A stretch of DNA of 64,000 nucleotides from CAIYRG01 sp964494505 (GTDB taxonomy: Bacteria; Pseudomonadota; Alphaproteobacteria; Micropepsales; Micropepsaceae), in contig CAZBRO010000010.1 in the NCBI GenBank assembly GCA_964494505.1, positions 70,468 through 134,467 on the forward strand, written 5' to 3'. The notes beneath the pieces are model-generated. The model made no database searches, was not told the origin of the DNA, and worked only from the letters and a program-made list of their open reading frames with translations. The position numbers were made by a program, and so were the translations under genes. Within the stretch, counting starts at the first letter, position 1. Each line of letters begins with the position of its first letter. This document shows, piece after piece, positions 1 to 7,659 of this stretch.

Positions 1-447
1 CACCTTCCCGGCTACAACACCGCCTACGATATCGCGCCGCATGCGGGCGAATCCGGCTTCGACGATTCCAAATGGCCCGCGATCAAACCCGAAGAGCTTT
101 CCGCGCGGCGCGGCGGCGGGCACGTGTCGTTCATCTGGTATCGGACGACCATCACGGTGCCGCCGAAGATGGGCGAATTCGATCCCACTGGCGCGAAGGC
201 CGTCCTCGACATCACCGTGGACGATTATGCGGAAGTCTGGGTCAACGGACAGGTGCCGCGGCGCGCCGGCTATTTGAGCCCGGCCACGATCCAGGGCGCC
301 AACATGCCCAACCGCGTGGTGCTCGCCGATTCGGTGAAACCGGGCGACAAAATCCAGATCGCGGTGTTCGGCATCAACGGGCCGATTTCGGTGTCGCCCG
401 CGAATACGGTCTGGTTCCGTCAGGCGAAGCTGGAATTCTACAAATAA
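1..447 (+). CDS. C-terminal part of a beta-sandwich (jelly-roll) protein, truncated by the window edge
   Basis: The reading frame is open from base 1 and ends at TAA 445-447, giving 148 residues of a protein that starts upstream of the window. The visible part looks like a carbohydrate-binding or glycosidase-type jelly roll: strands such as VSFIWYRTTITVP and AVLDITVDDYAEVWVNGQ followed by GDKIQIAVFGINGP resemble the sugar-binding-like domains attached to beta-galactosidases and some gluconolactonase-like proteins. No catalytic motif is visible. Six bases separate it from the next gene on the same strand, so the two are probably cotranscribed. The family assignment is an inference from strand pattern only. 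Confidence 0.6.
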   Translation, partial: HLPGYNTAYDIAPHAGESGFDDSKWPAIKPEELSARRGGGHVSFIWYRTTITVPPKMGEFDPTGAKAVLDITVDDYAEVWVNGQVPRRAGYLSPATIQGANMPNRVVLADSVKPGDKIQIAVFGINGPISVSPANTVWFRQAKLEFYK

Positions 448-453
448 CGCTCC

Positions 454-1308
454 ATGCCCTTTGCAATCATCGACGGCATCAGCACGCGTTACGAAGTGGT
501 GGGCTCCGGCGCGCCGCTTCTGATGTATGCGCCGGCCGGATTCGACGCGAGCCTGGACAAATGGTCGACGCAAGGCGTCTACGCGAAGATCAAGCTGCTC
601 GACCATCTGCCGAAGAAATACACCTGCATCCTCTTCGACCGGCGCGAATGCGGTCAGTCGGGCGGCAGAGTGGAGCACGTGACCTGGGGCGATTTCGTGG
701 CGCAGGGCAAAGGCCTGCTCGAACATCTGGGAATCCCGCGCGCGCATCTGATGGGCGGCTGCATGGGGTGCTGTCCGGTGATGCAGTTCGCCGTGACGCA
801 TCCCGGGATGGTGCTGAGCATGGTGCTGTTCTGGCCCGTGGGCGGCGCGAAATACCGGCTGACATGCCATCAGCGTTTCGCCGAGCACCTCGCCTTCGTG
901 CAGCAGAACAGTCTGGAAAAAGTGGTGGAGCTTGTGACCGCATCCGGCAAGGCGTTCGGCGCCGACCCGCGCGGCGGGCCGTGGGCGAGCGTCATCCGCA
1001 ACGATCACGCATTCGCAGTCGATTACGCCAAGCAGGACGCGGAGAAATACAAGCTGATCGTTGCCGGCATGGTGCGCGGGCTGTTCGACCGCGATACCGC
1101 GCCCGGAGCGGAACCGGAGGATCTGCTGCGCCTCGACATCCCTGCGTTCATCGTGCCCGGCCGCGATGCGAGCCACGCGACATCGGCCGCGCGCTATCTC
1201 GAAGAATGCCTGCCCAAATCGGAGTATTGGGACGCGGCCGTCGCGGATCAGACGGAAGAGCGCGTCAATCCGCGATTGTCGGAATTCCTCGACAGAACGA
1301 GCCGGTAA
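454..1308 (+). CDS. alpha/beta hydrolase with Cys in place of the nucleophilic Ser
   Basis: A 284-residue alpha/beta-hydrolase-fold protein without signal peptide, so probably cytosolic. The strand-turn FDRRECGQSGG near residues 61-71 is typical of the fold. The nucleophile elbow reads G-G-C-M-G at residues 101-105, so Cys103 sits where Ser is usual, as in dienelactone hydrolases. A likely acid is the Asp in VPGRDASH near the C-terminus, but no His is found in the last stretch where the catalytic His normally lies. Substrate unknown. It begins six bases after the preceding gene and has only a weak ribosome binding site, consistent with translational coupling. It may be an atypical hydrolase or a non-catalytic member. 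Confidence 0.8.
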   Translation: MPFAIIDGISTRYEVVGSGAPLLMYAPAGFDASLDKWSTQGVYAKIKLLDHLPKKYTCILFDRRECGQSGGRVEHVTWGDFVAQGKGLLEHLGIPRAHLMGGCMGCCPVMQFAVTHPGMVLSMVLFWPVGGAKYRLTCHQRFAEHLAFVQQNSLEKVVELVTASGKAFGADPRGGPWASVIRNDHAFAVDYAKQDAEKYKLIVAGMVRGLFDRDTAPGAEPEDLLRLDIPAFIVPGRDASHATSAARYLEECLPKSEYWDAAVADQTEERVNPRLSEFLDRTSR

Positions 1309-1314
1309 TTGGCG

Positions 1315-1707
1315 CTAGGCACGCTCGAAGGCGCGCCGTTCCGCGACAGCCTTATTGCCTCTGGAGCGGGTCATCAAAAATGTGCCGGACGACGACCTGT
1401 TGGTCCAGCGGCCGGATATTTCCGTTCGATCGTCGTTCAACCGACCCTCGTATTGCACGGTGCCATATCCGCGAACGGCTGTGTCGTAGAGCTTTGTGAA
1501 CTCGACGGCACTTTCTTCCCTCACCCCTGCGAGCGTTGCCGAATGCGTCTCAAGAGGGCAGCCCTTCAGCGAGCACGGCTCGACGCTCGTACCGTTGAAG
1601 CGGCCGCCGCTTTCAACCAGCGTAACGGCGAACGATACGGAACCGTCCTGGCGCGGATAGGTGAAGACTCCGTTCCACGCACCCGTGAGGCTGAGCTCGC
1701 CCGTCAT
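1315..1707 (-). CDS. small beta-rich protein of unknown function
   Basis: A 130-residue protein with no signal peptide or membrane segment. It begins LTGAWNGVFTYP and alternates short strands ending in Gly and Asp, a pattern seen in lipocalin-like or avidin-like small barrels (GTWxG-type opening). Three Cys occur, two in the segment EPCSLKGCP. It is convergent with the hydrolase at 454-1308 and lies downstream of the GlcG-like gene at 1775-2263 on the same strand. A purine-rich GGATCGGGAAA stretch precedes the ATG at 1707. Function unknown. Confidence 0.6.
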   Translation of the reverse strand: MTGELSLTGAWNGVFTYPRQDGSVSFAVTLVESGGRFNGTSVEPCSLKGCPLETHSATLAGVREESAVEFTKLYDTAVRGYGTVQYEGRLNDDRTEISGRWTNRSSSGTFLMTRSRGNKAVAERRAFERA

Positions 1708-1774
1708 GTTTCCCGATCCTGCCGCAGAGGCGGCGCAGCCCTAAGGACCGCGCCACGCTTTGCGAAAGAATCGC

Positions 1775-2263
1775 CTACTTCAAATCGGCCGCGACTTTGT
1801 CGAGGCCCGACTTCGCGCAAGCCTCATCCTTGTCGCCGCCCGGCGCGCCCGACACGCCGACCGCACCGATGGCGTCATCGCCGACCATGATCGGCAGTCC
1901 GCCTTGCGCGGGCACCATGTTGCTCAAATGAATGGCGCCGGCCGTGGGGTTCATCTTCACGGCGTTGGCGAAATTCACCGAAGGCGCGCGCTGGGCCCGC
2001 GCCGTCCAGGCCTTCTTGAACGAGTTTTCCAGAGTGTGCGGTCCGGTATCGTCGCCGCGCATCGCGACGAGCACTTCGCCGCTCCTGCCGAGCACATGGG
2101 CCGACACGTTATAGCCCTGCCCCTTGCAGGTCTGGATCGCCGTCTGCGCGATGGTGACGGCGGTGGTGACGGACAAATCCTTATGCGCGATGAGCTGTGC
2201 GTCGGCCGAACCGGCAGCCACGGCCACAAGGGCGGCTCCGGCGATCATGACAATCTTGTTCAT
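1775..2263 (-). CDS. secreted GlcG/HbpS-family protein (copy 1)
   Basis: A 162-residue protein of the GlcG/HbpS (haem-binding-like, DUF336) family. The ATG at 2263 was chosen because AAGGAGA lies just upstream and the product then starts with a clean signal peptide (MNKIVMIAGAALVAVAAG..ADAQ), placing it in the periplasm. The family hallmark, a C-terminal GVSGAPGGDKDEACA segment, is present. The family is named for HbpS, which binds haem, and GlcG of the glycolate operon; no enzymatic reaction is established for most members. It follows copy 2 by 25 bases on the same strand, and copy 3 lies just beyond on the opposite strand. Ligand unknown. Confidence 0.88.
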   Translation of the reverse strand: MNKIVMIAGAALVAVAAGSADAQLIAHKDLSVTTAVTIAQTAIQTCKGQGYNVSAHVLGRSGEVLVAMRGDDTGPHTLENSFKKAWTARAQRAPSVNFANAVKMNPTAGAIHLSNMVPAQGGLPIMVGDDAIGAVGVSGAPGGDKDEACAKSGLDKVAADLK

Positions 2264-2288
2264 TGGTCGAATCTCCTTGGATGCCGGT

Positions 2289-2786
2289 TTAGCGGAGCTG
2301 GGCAGCGACTTTGTCGATGCCGGCTTTGGCGCAGGCTTCGTCCTTGTCGCCGCCGGGCGCACCCGAAATGCCGATGGCGCCGATGGTGTCGTTGCCGACC
2401 TTGATCGGAAGCGCACCCTGCGCCGCGACGAAATTGGTCAGGAAGAACTGGGCCGCATTGGGGTTGCCCGCGACGGCTTTCGCGAAATCGCCCGACGGCG
2501 CGCGGGTGGTGCGCGCGGTATAGGCCTTCTTCATGGAGTTCTCGAAGGTGCCGAAGCCGGCCGCGGGGTTGCGGATGGCAACGACGATCTGGCCTTCGCG
2601 CCCGAGCACATGGGCCGAGACGTCGTAGCCATTGGTCTTGCAGGTCTCGATAGCCGTCATCGCGATGGTGGTTGCGGTCGCGACCGATAAATCCTTATGC
2701 GTCAAAAGTTGGGCGTTTGCCGGCGCGCAAAATGCGGCCATGAGCCCGAGCGAAAGTCCGGCAATGCCGAAAGTCGTCCTGGACAT
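2289..2786 (-). CDS. secreted GlcG/HbpS-family protein (copy 2)
   Basis: A 165-residue GlcG/HbpS-family protein with a signal peptide (cleavage probably after ANA near residue 25) and the family motif ISGAPGGDKDEACA near the C-terminus. It has a strong ribosome binding site (AGGAGGGA) ahead of the ATG at 2786. It is clearly a paralogue of copy 1: both continue after the signal with LxxHKDLSV and share MVPAQGGLP/FVAAQGALP-type segments. First gene of a probable two-gene operon with copy 1, transcribed away from copy 3 with 196 bases between them that must hold both promoters. Ligand not predictable. Confidence 0.88.
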   Translation of the reverse strand: MSRTTFGIAGLSLGLMAAFCAPANAQLLTHKDLSVATATTIAMTAIETCKTNGYDVSAHVLGREGQIVVAIRNPAAGFGTFENSMKKAYTARTTRAPSGDFAKAVAGNPNAAQFFLTNFVAAQGALPIKVGNDTIGAIGISGAPGGDKDEACAKAGIDKVAAQLR

Positions 2787-2982
2787 GTCTTCCCTCCTGG
2801 TAGGCCGCTAGGATTGCGGCGAAGCGGCGCAACTCTAGTGCAGTTTTCGACCGAATTGAGGCGCAAAATTCGTCTGCGGCCGTGCGTTCGCATTGTTCCG
2901 GTCTTCTCCGCCCCTTGGTCCAATTGTCTAGGGGGACCGCAATGGCTATCGTGACGCAAAGAACCGGTTTGGGGAGGAATCG

Positions 2983-3501
2983 ATGATCCGCGGTCTCGCA
3001 TTCGTATCTGTTGGCTTGCTCGCGTCCGCCTCGGCCTTTGCGCAAGGTGCCGCGCCCGCGCCCAAGGGGATTGCGCTCGATCTTGCCGTCGAAGCCGCCA
3101 AAACGGCGGTCGATACCTGCAAGGCCAATGGCTACACCGCCGGTATCGTGGTCCTGAACGGCGAAGCCACCCCGATCGTCACGCTGCAGGACGGGACACG
3201 GCCCAATACGATGGATGCCGCGCGGCGCAAGGCCTATACCGCGCTCAAATCGCGCATGACCTCGATGGATTTCGGCAAGTCGATCGGCTTCAAGACGACC
3301 CGGCTGAAACCAGGCGATCCGCCGACGCAGTTCGGCGTCATCGACGGCGATCCGACGCTGATCCCCTTCGGCGGCGGCGTTCCGATCAAGGTGGGCGGCG
3401 AAGTGGTCGCCGCAATCGGCGCATCGGGCGCCCCAGGCCCCGACAAGGACGAAGCCTGCGCCATGGCCGGAGTTGCGAAGATCGCCGATCGGCTGAAATA
3501 G
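2983..3501 (+). CDS. secreted GlcG/HbpS-family protein (copy 3)
   Basis: A 172-residue member of the same family as the two genes on its left, with signal peptide (cleavage after AFAQ about residue 21) and the motif IGASGAPGPDKDEACA. It is the most divergent of the three: it has an insertion rich in Pro and Gly around GDPTLIPFGGG and lacks the HKDLSV segment of copies 1 and 2. GGGGAGGA precedes the ATG. It is convergent with the gene ending at 3536. Three secreted paralogues in divergent arrangement suggest related ligands or hetero-oligomers, which is inference. Confidence 0.87.
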   Translation: MIRGLAFVSVGLLASASAFAQGAAPAPKGIALDLAVEAAKTAVDTCKANGYTAGIVVLNGEATPIVTLQDGTRPNTMDAARRKAYTALKSRMTSMDFGKSIGFKTTRLKPGDPPTQFGVIDGDPTLIPFGGGVPIKVGGEVVAAIGASGAPGPDKDEACAMAGVAKIADRLK

Positions 3502-3535
3502 CCGCCGCGCCGGATGGTCAGCCGCGCTGATGTGT

Positions 3536-4462
3536 TCAGGTCAGCGCTTCTTCCGCGAAGAGTTCTTCGACCGTGACGGGTTTGGTAATGATCCGCTGCG
3601 TCAGCGCGTGCTGGATCAATGTCTCGAGCACCTCGCGGTTGGGCGCAATGCCATAGGGCAAGGGATCGCCGGTGATCTCCATGACCCGGGCATGGAGCCG
3701 GTCCATTTCGGTCGGCTTTTCGATCCGGCCTTCACGCAGGCGATCCAGATAAAGCTCCTTTGACGCCGCGAACGCAGCGAACACATCCGCCCCGAGTCCG
3801 GGATGCTTCTCCAGCAATTCGTCCCGGATCACCACGGTGTGGTTGATCGGGTAATGCCCCCGCGTCTTCAGCGCCGTAAGCCCGGCCTCCAGGGCATTCG
3901 GGATCAGCGGCTTTACGTCGGGATGATCGATGTCGACCCCGATAGCCCCAACCAATTCGCCCGATGCCAGCATGTCCGCCATCTTCTTCCCCTTCTCGAT
4001 GGGGACAACGTTGGAGGGCGGCACATATTCGGCCACGTGCTCGTCGCCTGACAGAACCCAGGTGATCTTGGAAAGATCGACGCCGTATTCCTCTTGCAGC
4101 ACACCGCGCGCCCACACCCCCGTCGTCACGGTGTAGCCGCGGTTGACGCCGACGCGCTTGCCTTCGAGGTCCTTAGGGCTGGCGATGCCGGCTTTGGTGT
4201 TCACCAGGATGGCGCCGTGATGGAAAGCGCGCACCAGAAAGATCGGCACGGCGGTCATGCGCTTGCCGTGCGCGCGGGCGCAAATATAGGTCGTGATCGC
4301 CATCTCGCAGATGTCGAATTCGAGCCCGCGCACCATGCGGCGGAAGGCATCGATCAGCGGATTGACCTCGACGAAATCGAACTCGAAGGTTTTGGGCTTC
4401 ACGGTGCCGTCTTTGAGCGCGGCATTGTTGCCCTGGGTGCGGGTAACGGTGGTGAGTTTCAT
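3536..4462 (-). CDS. 4,5-dihydroxyphthalate decarboxylase-like / substrate-binding-fold protein
   Basis: A 308-residue protein resembling the 4,5-dihydroxyphthalate decarboxylase family, which shares the type II periplasmic-binding fold (NMT1/SsuA-like). Supporting segments are FDICEMAITTYICARAHGK near the N-terminus, GKRVGVNRGYTVTTGVWARG in the middle, and HYPINHTVVIRDEL later. There is no signal peptide, which fits the cytosolic decarboxylase branch better than an ABC solute-binding role. The family decarboxylates hydroxylated aromatic dicarboxylates, but many members are uncharacterised. Its ATG lies six bases after the amidohydrolase gene, so they form an operon. Substrate unproven. Confidence 0.75.
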   Translation of the reverse strand: MKLTTVTRTQGNNAALKDGTVKPKTFEFDFVEVNPLIDAFRRMVRGLEFDICEMAITTYICARAHGKRMTAVPIFLVRAFHHGAILVNTKAGIASPKDLEGKRVGVNRGYTVTTGVWARGVLQEEYGVDLSKITWVLSGDEHVAEYVPPSNVVPIEKGKKMADMLASGELVGAIGVDIDHPDVKPLIPNALEAGLTALKTRGHYPINHTVVIRDELLEKHPGLGADVFAAFAASKELYLDRLREGRIEKPTEMDRLHARVMEITGDPLPYGIAPNREVLETLIQHALTQRIITKPVTVEELFAEEALT

Positions 4463-4468
4463 GGCGTG

Positions 4469-5527
4469 TCAGTGGACCGGATAAAGCCGCATGGGATTCT
4501 CGACCGCGATTTTCTGCCGGAGGTCGGGCGGCAATTGGCTCAGAAGCTGGGCATTGCCTTGCGCGCGCGCAAAAGGCGCGGTTGCCGGCGGGTCGTAATG
4601 CTGATCGCTGCCGATGACGAAGCGGTCGGGGAAATCGGAAAACAGCTTCAGCCATTCGGGCTTGAGCTTACCGTCGGCCATCGGCGGATTCTTCCCCAAT
4701 GCGCCCGGATCGTATTTGATCTCCATGTAGAGATTGGGATTGCGCTGCAGCAGCGGGCGCATCAGGTCGGGCGTGCGGAAGCCGGTGTTGTCGGAGCCGG
4801 CATGGGCCCAGATCAGCCGCATGCGGCGATTGTGCGCGAGCAGATTTTCCAGGGCCTTGAAATTGGCGTGCACCATCGGCGGATTGGGCGGGGGCAGCCC
4901 GGACGGCAAATCGTTGGGGGCCGCTTCCATATGCAGGTCGATGGGGACGTTGTGCTCGGCGGCAATGTCGGCGAGCAACAGCATCAACGGCGAATCGGCC
5001 GGGAAATATTCGTAGTCCTTCACCGGCGCCGTCGGCAGCACGAAATGTTCGTTCGACAGCTCGCCGAAGCCGACCGCGCCTTTGCTCAAAATCTCTTCGG
5101 CGCGGGCGCGGAGTTTCTTCTGCGCCTCCGGTCCGGCGTCCCCGCTGGTGTAGGCCTGCAGCAGCATCGGGTTGAGCGTGCCGCCGCCGCCCATCAGCGA
5201 CAATTTATCGGAATGCTTCTTCACGGCGGCCAGCACCTTTTCGATGTCCCAGCTTGCCGGATTGCCCGGGCCATAGGGTTCGGTCTGGATCACCACGCGC
5301 GTACCGTTGAGCTTGCCCATCGCCTGCAGCAACAGGGTGATCGAGCCCTCAGGCTCCTTCTCGTCCATGTGGATGTGGGCATCGATATAGGGCGTGGCGG
5401 CGGGCATCAGGCTTGCGATGCGGGCGTCCTCCGTCGCGCTCATCGCCGCCGGCGTCAGCAGCGCAAACGCCAACCCGCCGGTTGCGAGCATTCGTGCCGC
5501 AGCGGACCTCTTTCCCAGACGAGCCAT
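4469..5527 (-). CDS. exported amidohydrolase-2 family metal-dependent hydrolase
   Basis: A 352-residue protein of the amidohydrolase superfamily, subgroup 2 (the ACMSD/LigY/gamma-resorcylate-decarboxylase type of TIM barrel). A signal peptide covers roughly residues 1-30 after an Arg/Lys-rich start. Metal-ligand candidates are H51 and H53 (DAHIH), H199 (DLHME), H242 (WAHAG) and D308 (GSDQH). Members hydrolyse or decarboxylate cyclic or aromatic acids. Export is uncommon for this group. It leads a two-gene operon with the decarboxylase-like gene, suggesting linked work on an aromatic or cyclic acid, though one product is periplasmic and the other cytosolic. Confidence 0.8.
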   Translation of the reverse strand: MARLGKRSAAARMLATGGLAFALLTPAAMSATEDARIASLMPAATPYIDAHIHMDEKEPEGSITLLLQAMGKLNGTRVVIQTEPYGPGNPASWDIEKVLAAVKKHSDKLSLMGGGGTLNPMLLQAYTSGDAGPEAQKKLRARAEEILSKGAVGFGELSNEHFVLPTAPVKDYEYFPADSPLMLLLADIAAEHNVPIDLHMEAAPNDLPSGLPPPNPPMVHANFKALENLLAHNRRMRLIWAHAGSDNTGFRTPDLMRPLLQRNPNLYMEIKYDPGALGKNPPMADGKLKPEWLKLFSDFPDRFVIGSDQHYDPPATAPFARAQGNAQLLSQLPPDLRQKIAVENPMRLYPVH

Positions 5528-5622
5528 CGAACCTTCCTCCCTTTGTCCAACGACCCGTCAGAGTAACACGGGGCCGCGGAATCCTTTATCCTCTCCCGGC
5601 CGCCAACCCAAGGGAGAAGGCC

Positions 5623-6375
5623 GTGTCCCGCTTGCTGCGAATGGCTGCCATCACCGCCGCGCTGGCCGCTGCTGCGATGCCCGCGCGCGCCGCCGAAATC
5701 AAGATGATCGCCTCCAATGCCGTCAAGGAGGCCTATCTCCAACTCATCCCGGCGTTTGAGAAGGCGACCGGCCACCACGTCGCCGTATCCTGGTCGGGCA
5801 CCGACGATGCCTTCAGGCGGGTGAACGGCGGGGAGGCGACCGACATCGTCATCGCACCGTCAGCCACCATCGACGACCTCATCGCACGCGGGAAGCTCGC
5901 AGCCGGCAGCCATGTCGATGTCGCGAAATCTCCCATCGGGGTTGCCGTCAAGGCGGGCGCGAAGAAGCCGGACATATCCTCGGGGGAGGCGCTGAAGAAG
6001 ACGCTGCTGTCGGCGAACCGGATCGTGATTTCGGCCGGTCCCAGCGGGGTCTATCTGCCGACGGCGTTTGCCAAGCTCGGCATCGCCGATGAGATCAAGG
6101 GCAAGACGACACGGCTGAAATCGGGCGAGTCCCCTGCCGTCGCCGTGGCCAATGGCCAAGGGGATATCGGCTTCACGCAGGTCAGCGAGATCATCGGGGT
6201 GAAAGGAGCGGATTATGTGGGCCCCTTGTCCCCCGACGTTCAGCACGTGACGGTCTTTTCGGCGGGACTTCATCGCGCGGCGGCAGCACCCGATGCGGCC
6301 AAGGCGTTCCTGGACTTCGTCAAGTCGCCGGCCGCTGTTCCAGTGCTGAAGAAGACGGGGCTCGATCCCGGCTAA
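5623..6375 (+). CDS. periplasmic solute-binding protein, ModA/extracellular family 1-like
   Basis: About 250 residues. The GTG at 5623 was chosen because AAGGGAGAAGG lies directly before it and the product then begins with a signal peptide ending in ARAAE; an ATG at 5641 is also possible. The mature part has the fold markers of molybdate-type binding proteins: IKMIASNAVKEAYLQLIPAFE, SWSGTDDA, GEATDIVIAPSATIDDLI and GDIGFTQVSEI. No permease or ATPase gene is adjacent, so it is an orphan binding protein. It is divergent from the amidohydrolase operon with a 95-base gap. Ligand unknown; a role with the nearby GlcG-like proteins is speculation. Confidence 0.8.
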   Translation: MSRLLRMAAITAALAAAAMPARAAEIKMIASNAVKEAYLQLIPAFEKATGHHVAVSWSGTDDAFRRVNGGEATDIVIAPSATIDDLIARGKLAAGSHVDVAKSPIGVAVKAGAKKPDISSGEALKKTLLSANRIVISAGPSGVYLPTAFAKLGIADEIKGKTTRLKSGESPAVAVANGQGDIGFTQVSEIIGVKGADYVGPLSPDVQHVTVFSAGLHRAAAAPDAAKAFLDFVKSPAAVPVLKKTGLDPG

Positions 6376-6430
6376 CGGCGGCATCCGCTTTGCGATAAAG
6401 TCTCAGCCAACGAGACGCCTGGGAGGGATC

Positions 6431-7444
6431 ATGCGCGCGAACCTCATGAGATTTGGGATCGGACTGGCAGCGACGACCGCGTTTGGAGCGGCCGCCCATG
6501 CGCAGGCAAGCTACCCGTGCAACAACGAGGCGCCGAATCCGTACCATCTGGTGACCGATTGGGCGACGATGCCGCGCGGCTGGGACCAGATCAATGCGGT
6601 GACGGTCGACGAGAAGAACAATTTCTGGGGCGTGGACCGCTGCGAGGCGGCCGGTTGCAAGTCGGTGTTCGAGATAGGGCCCAACGGCAAGACGCTGAAG
6701 AATTTCGGCGCCGATCTGTTCATCGAGCCGCATCAGGCCGCCGTCGATCACGACGGCAATCTGTGGGTGGCGGACGCGACGCCGAAGGGCATGAAGGGCC
6801 TGCAGGTGACGAAGCTTTCTCCCGATGGACGGGTGCTGCTGAAACTCGGCAAGCCGGGTGTGGGGCTCGGCAGCGCGGCGTTGGATACCTTCGATTCGCC
6901 AACCGGCGTTGCGGTTGCCAGCAATGGCGACATCTTCATTTCGCAAGGCCATGGCGAGAAGCCAAACAATTCGCGCATCCTGAAATTCACCAAGGACGGC
7001 AAGTTCATCAAGAGTTGGGGCACCTATGGCGAGGGCAACGGGCAAATCCGCTCGCCCCATGCCATTGCGGTGGATTCCCAGGACCGGCTGTTCGTTGGCG
7101 ACCGTACCAATTCCCGCATCGATATCTTCGACAAGGACGGGAAATTTCTCGCGTCATGGAAGCAATTCGGGCGCCCGAGCGGGGTCGCCATCGACAAGAA
7201 CGACATGCTCTATGTGATCGATTCTCAATCGTCCGACATGCCGGGCGACCGCTACAATCCGGGCTGCGGGCGCGGCATCCGCGTGGGTTCGGTGAAGGAT
7301 GGGAAAGTGACGGCCTATATTCCGCCGCCGCCTCCGGCCGATCCCAAATGGCAGCCGGCCATCGGGGTCGCGGTGGATCGGAACGGCGCCATCTTTGCGG
7401 CCTCCGATGACCAGCACAATGTTGTGAAGTGGGTTAAGAACTGA
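6431..7444 (+). CDS. secreted NHL-repeat beta-propeller protein
   Basis: A 337-residue protein with signal peptide (cleavage after AHAQ about residue 25) followed by NHL-type repeats: repeated IxxDxxxRLFVGDRTNSRIDIFDKDG-like units with characteristic D-rich loops, as in peptidyl-alpha-hydroxyglycine lyase and SMP-30-like propellers. Segments such as SPTGVAVASNGDIFISQ and SPHAIAVDSQDRLFVGD each mark a blade. Expected in the periplasm. GGGAGGG precedes the ATG. A similar protein type may be the truncated gene at the window start, but the two are not adjacent. Enzymatic activity cannot be inferred. Confidence 0.82.
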   Translation: MRANLMRFGIGLAATTAFGAAAHAQASYPCNNEAPNPYHLVTDWATMPRGWDQINAVTVDEKNNFWGVDRCEAAGCKSVFEIGPNGKTLKNFGADLFIEPHQAAVDHDGNLWVADATPKGMKGLQVTKLSPDGRVLLKLGKPGVGLGSAALDTFDSPTGVAVASNGDIFISQGHGEKPNNSRILKFTKDGKFIKSWGTYGEGNGQIRSPHAIAVDSQDRLFVGDRTNSRIDIFDKDGKFLASWKQFGRPSGVAIDKNDMLYVIDSQSSDMPGDRYNPGCGRGIRVGSVKDGKVTAYIPPPPPADPKWQPAIGVAVDRNGAIFAASDDQHNVVKWVKN

Positions 7445-7659
7445 GACAGCCTTGCTGCGCCCGGTTTTTGGGCAGCTTGGGCGCATGGACGCTGTGCCTG
7501 TGACGGGCGCATGGCGTGCAATTATTCGCCAATCGCCTTGCCCTCGCCGGAAAGGCAATTCTATACTTTGGCTCTGCTGAGGGCGCCGCCGACCGTGTCG
7601 TTGCGTGTTCGGTGAGGGGAAGTTTGTCTTCGCACATGTTCAGGAATGAGGAAGCCCAG

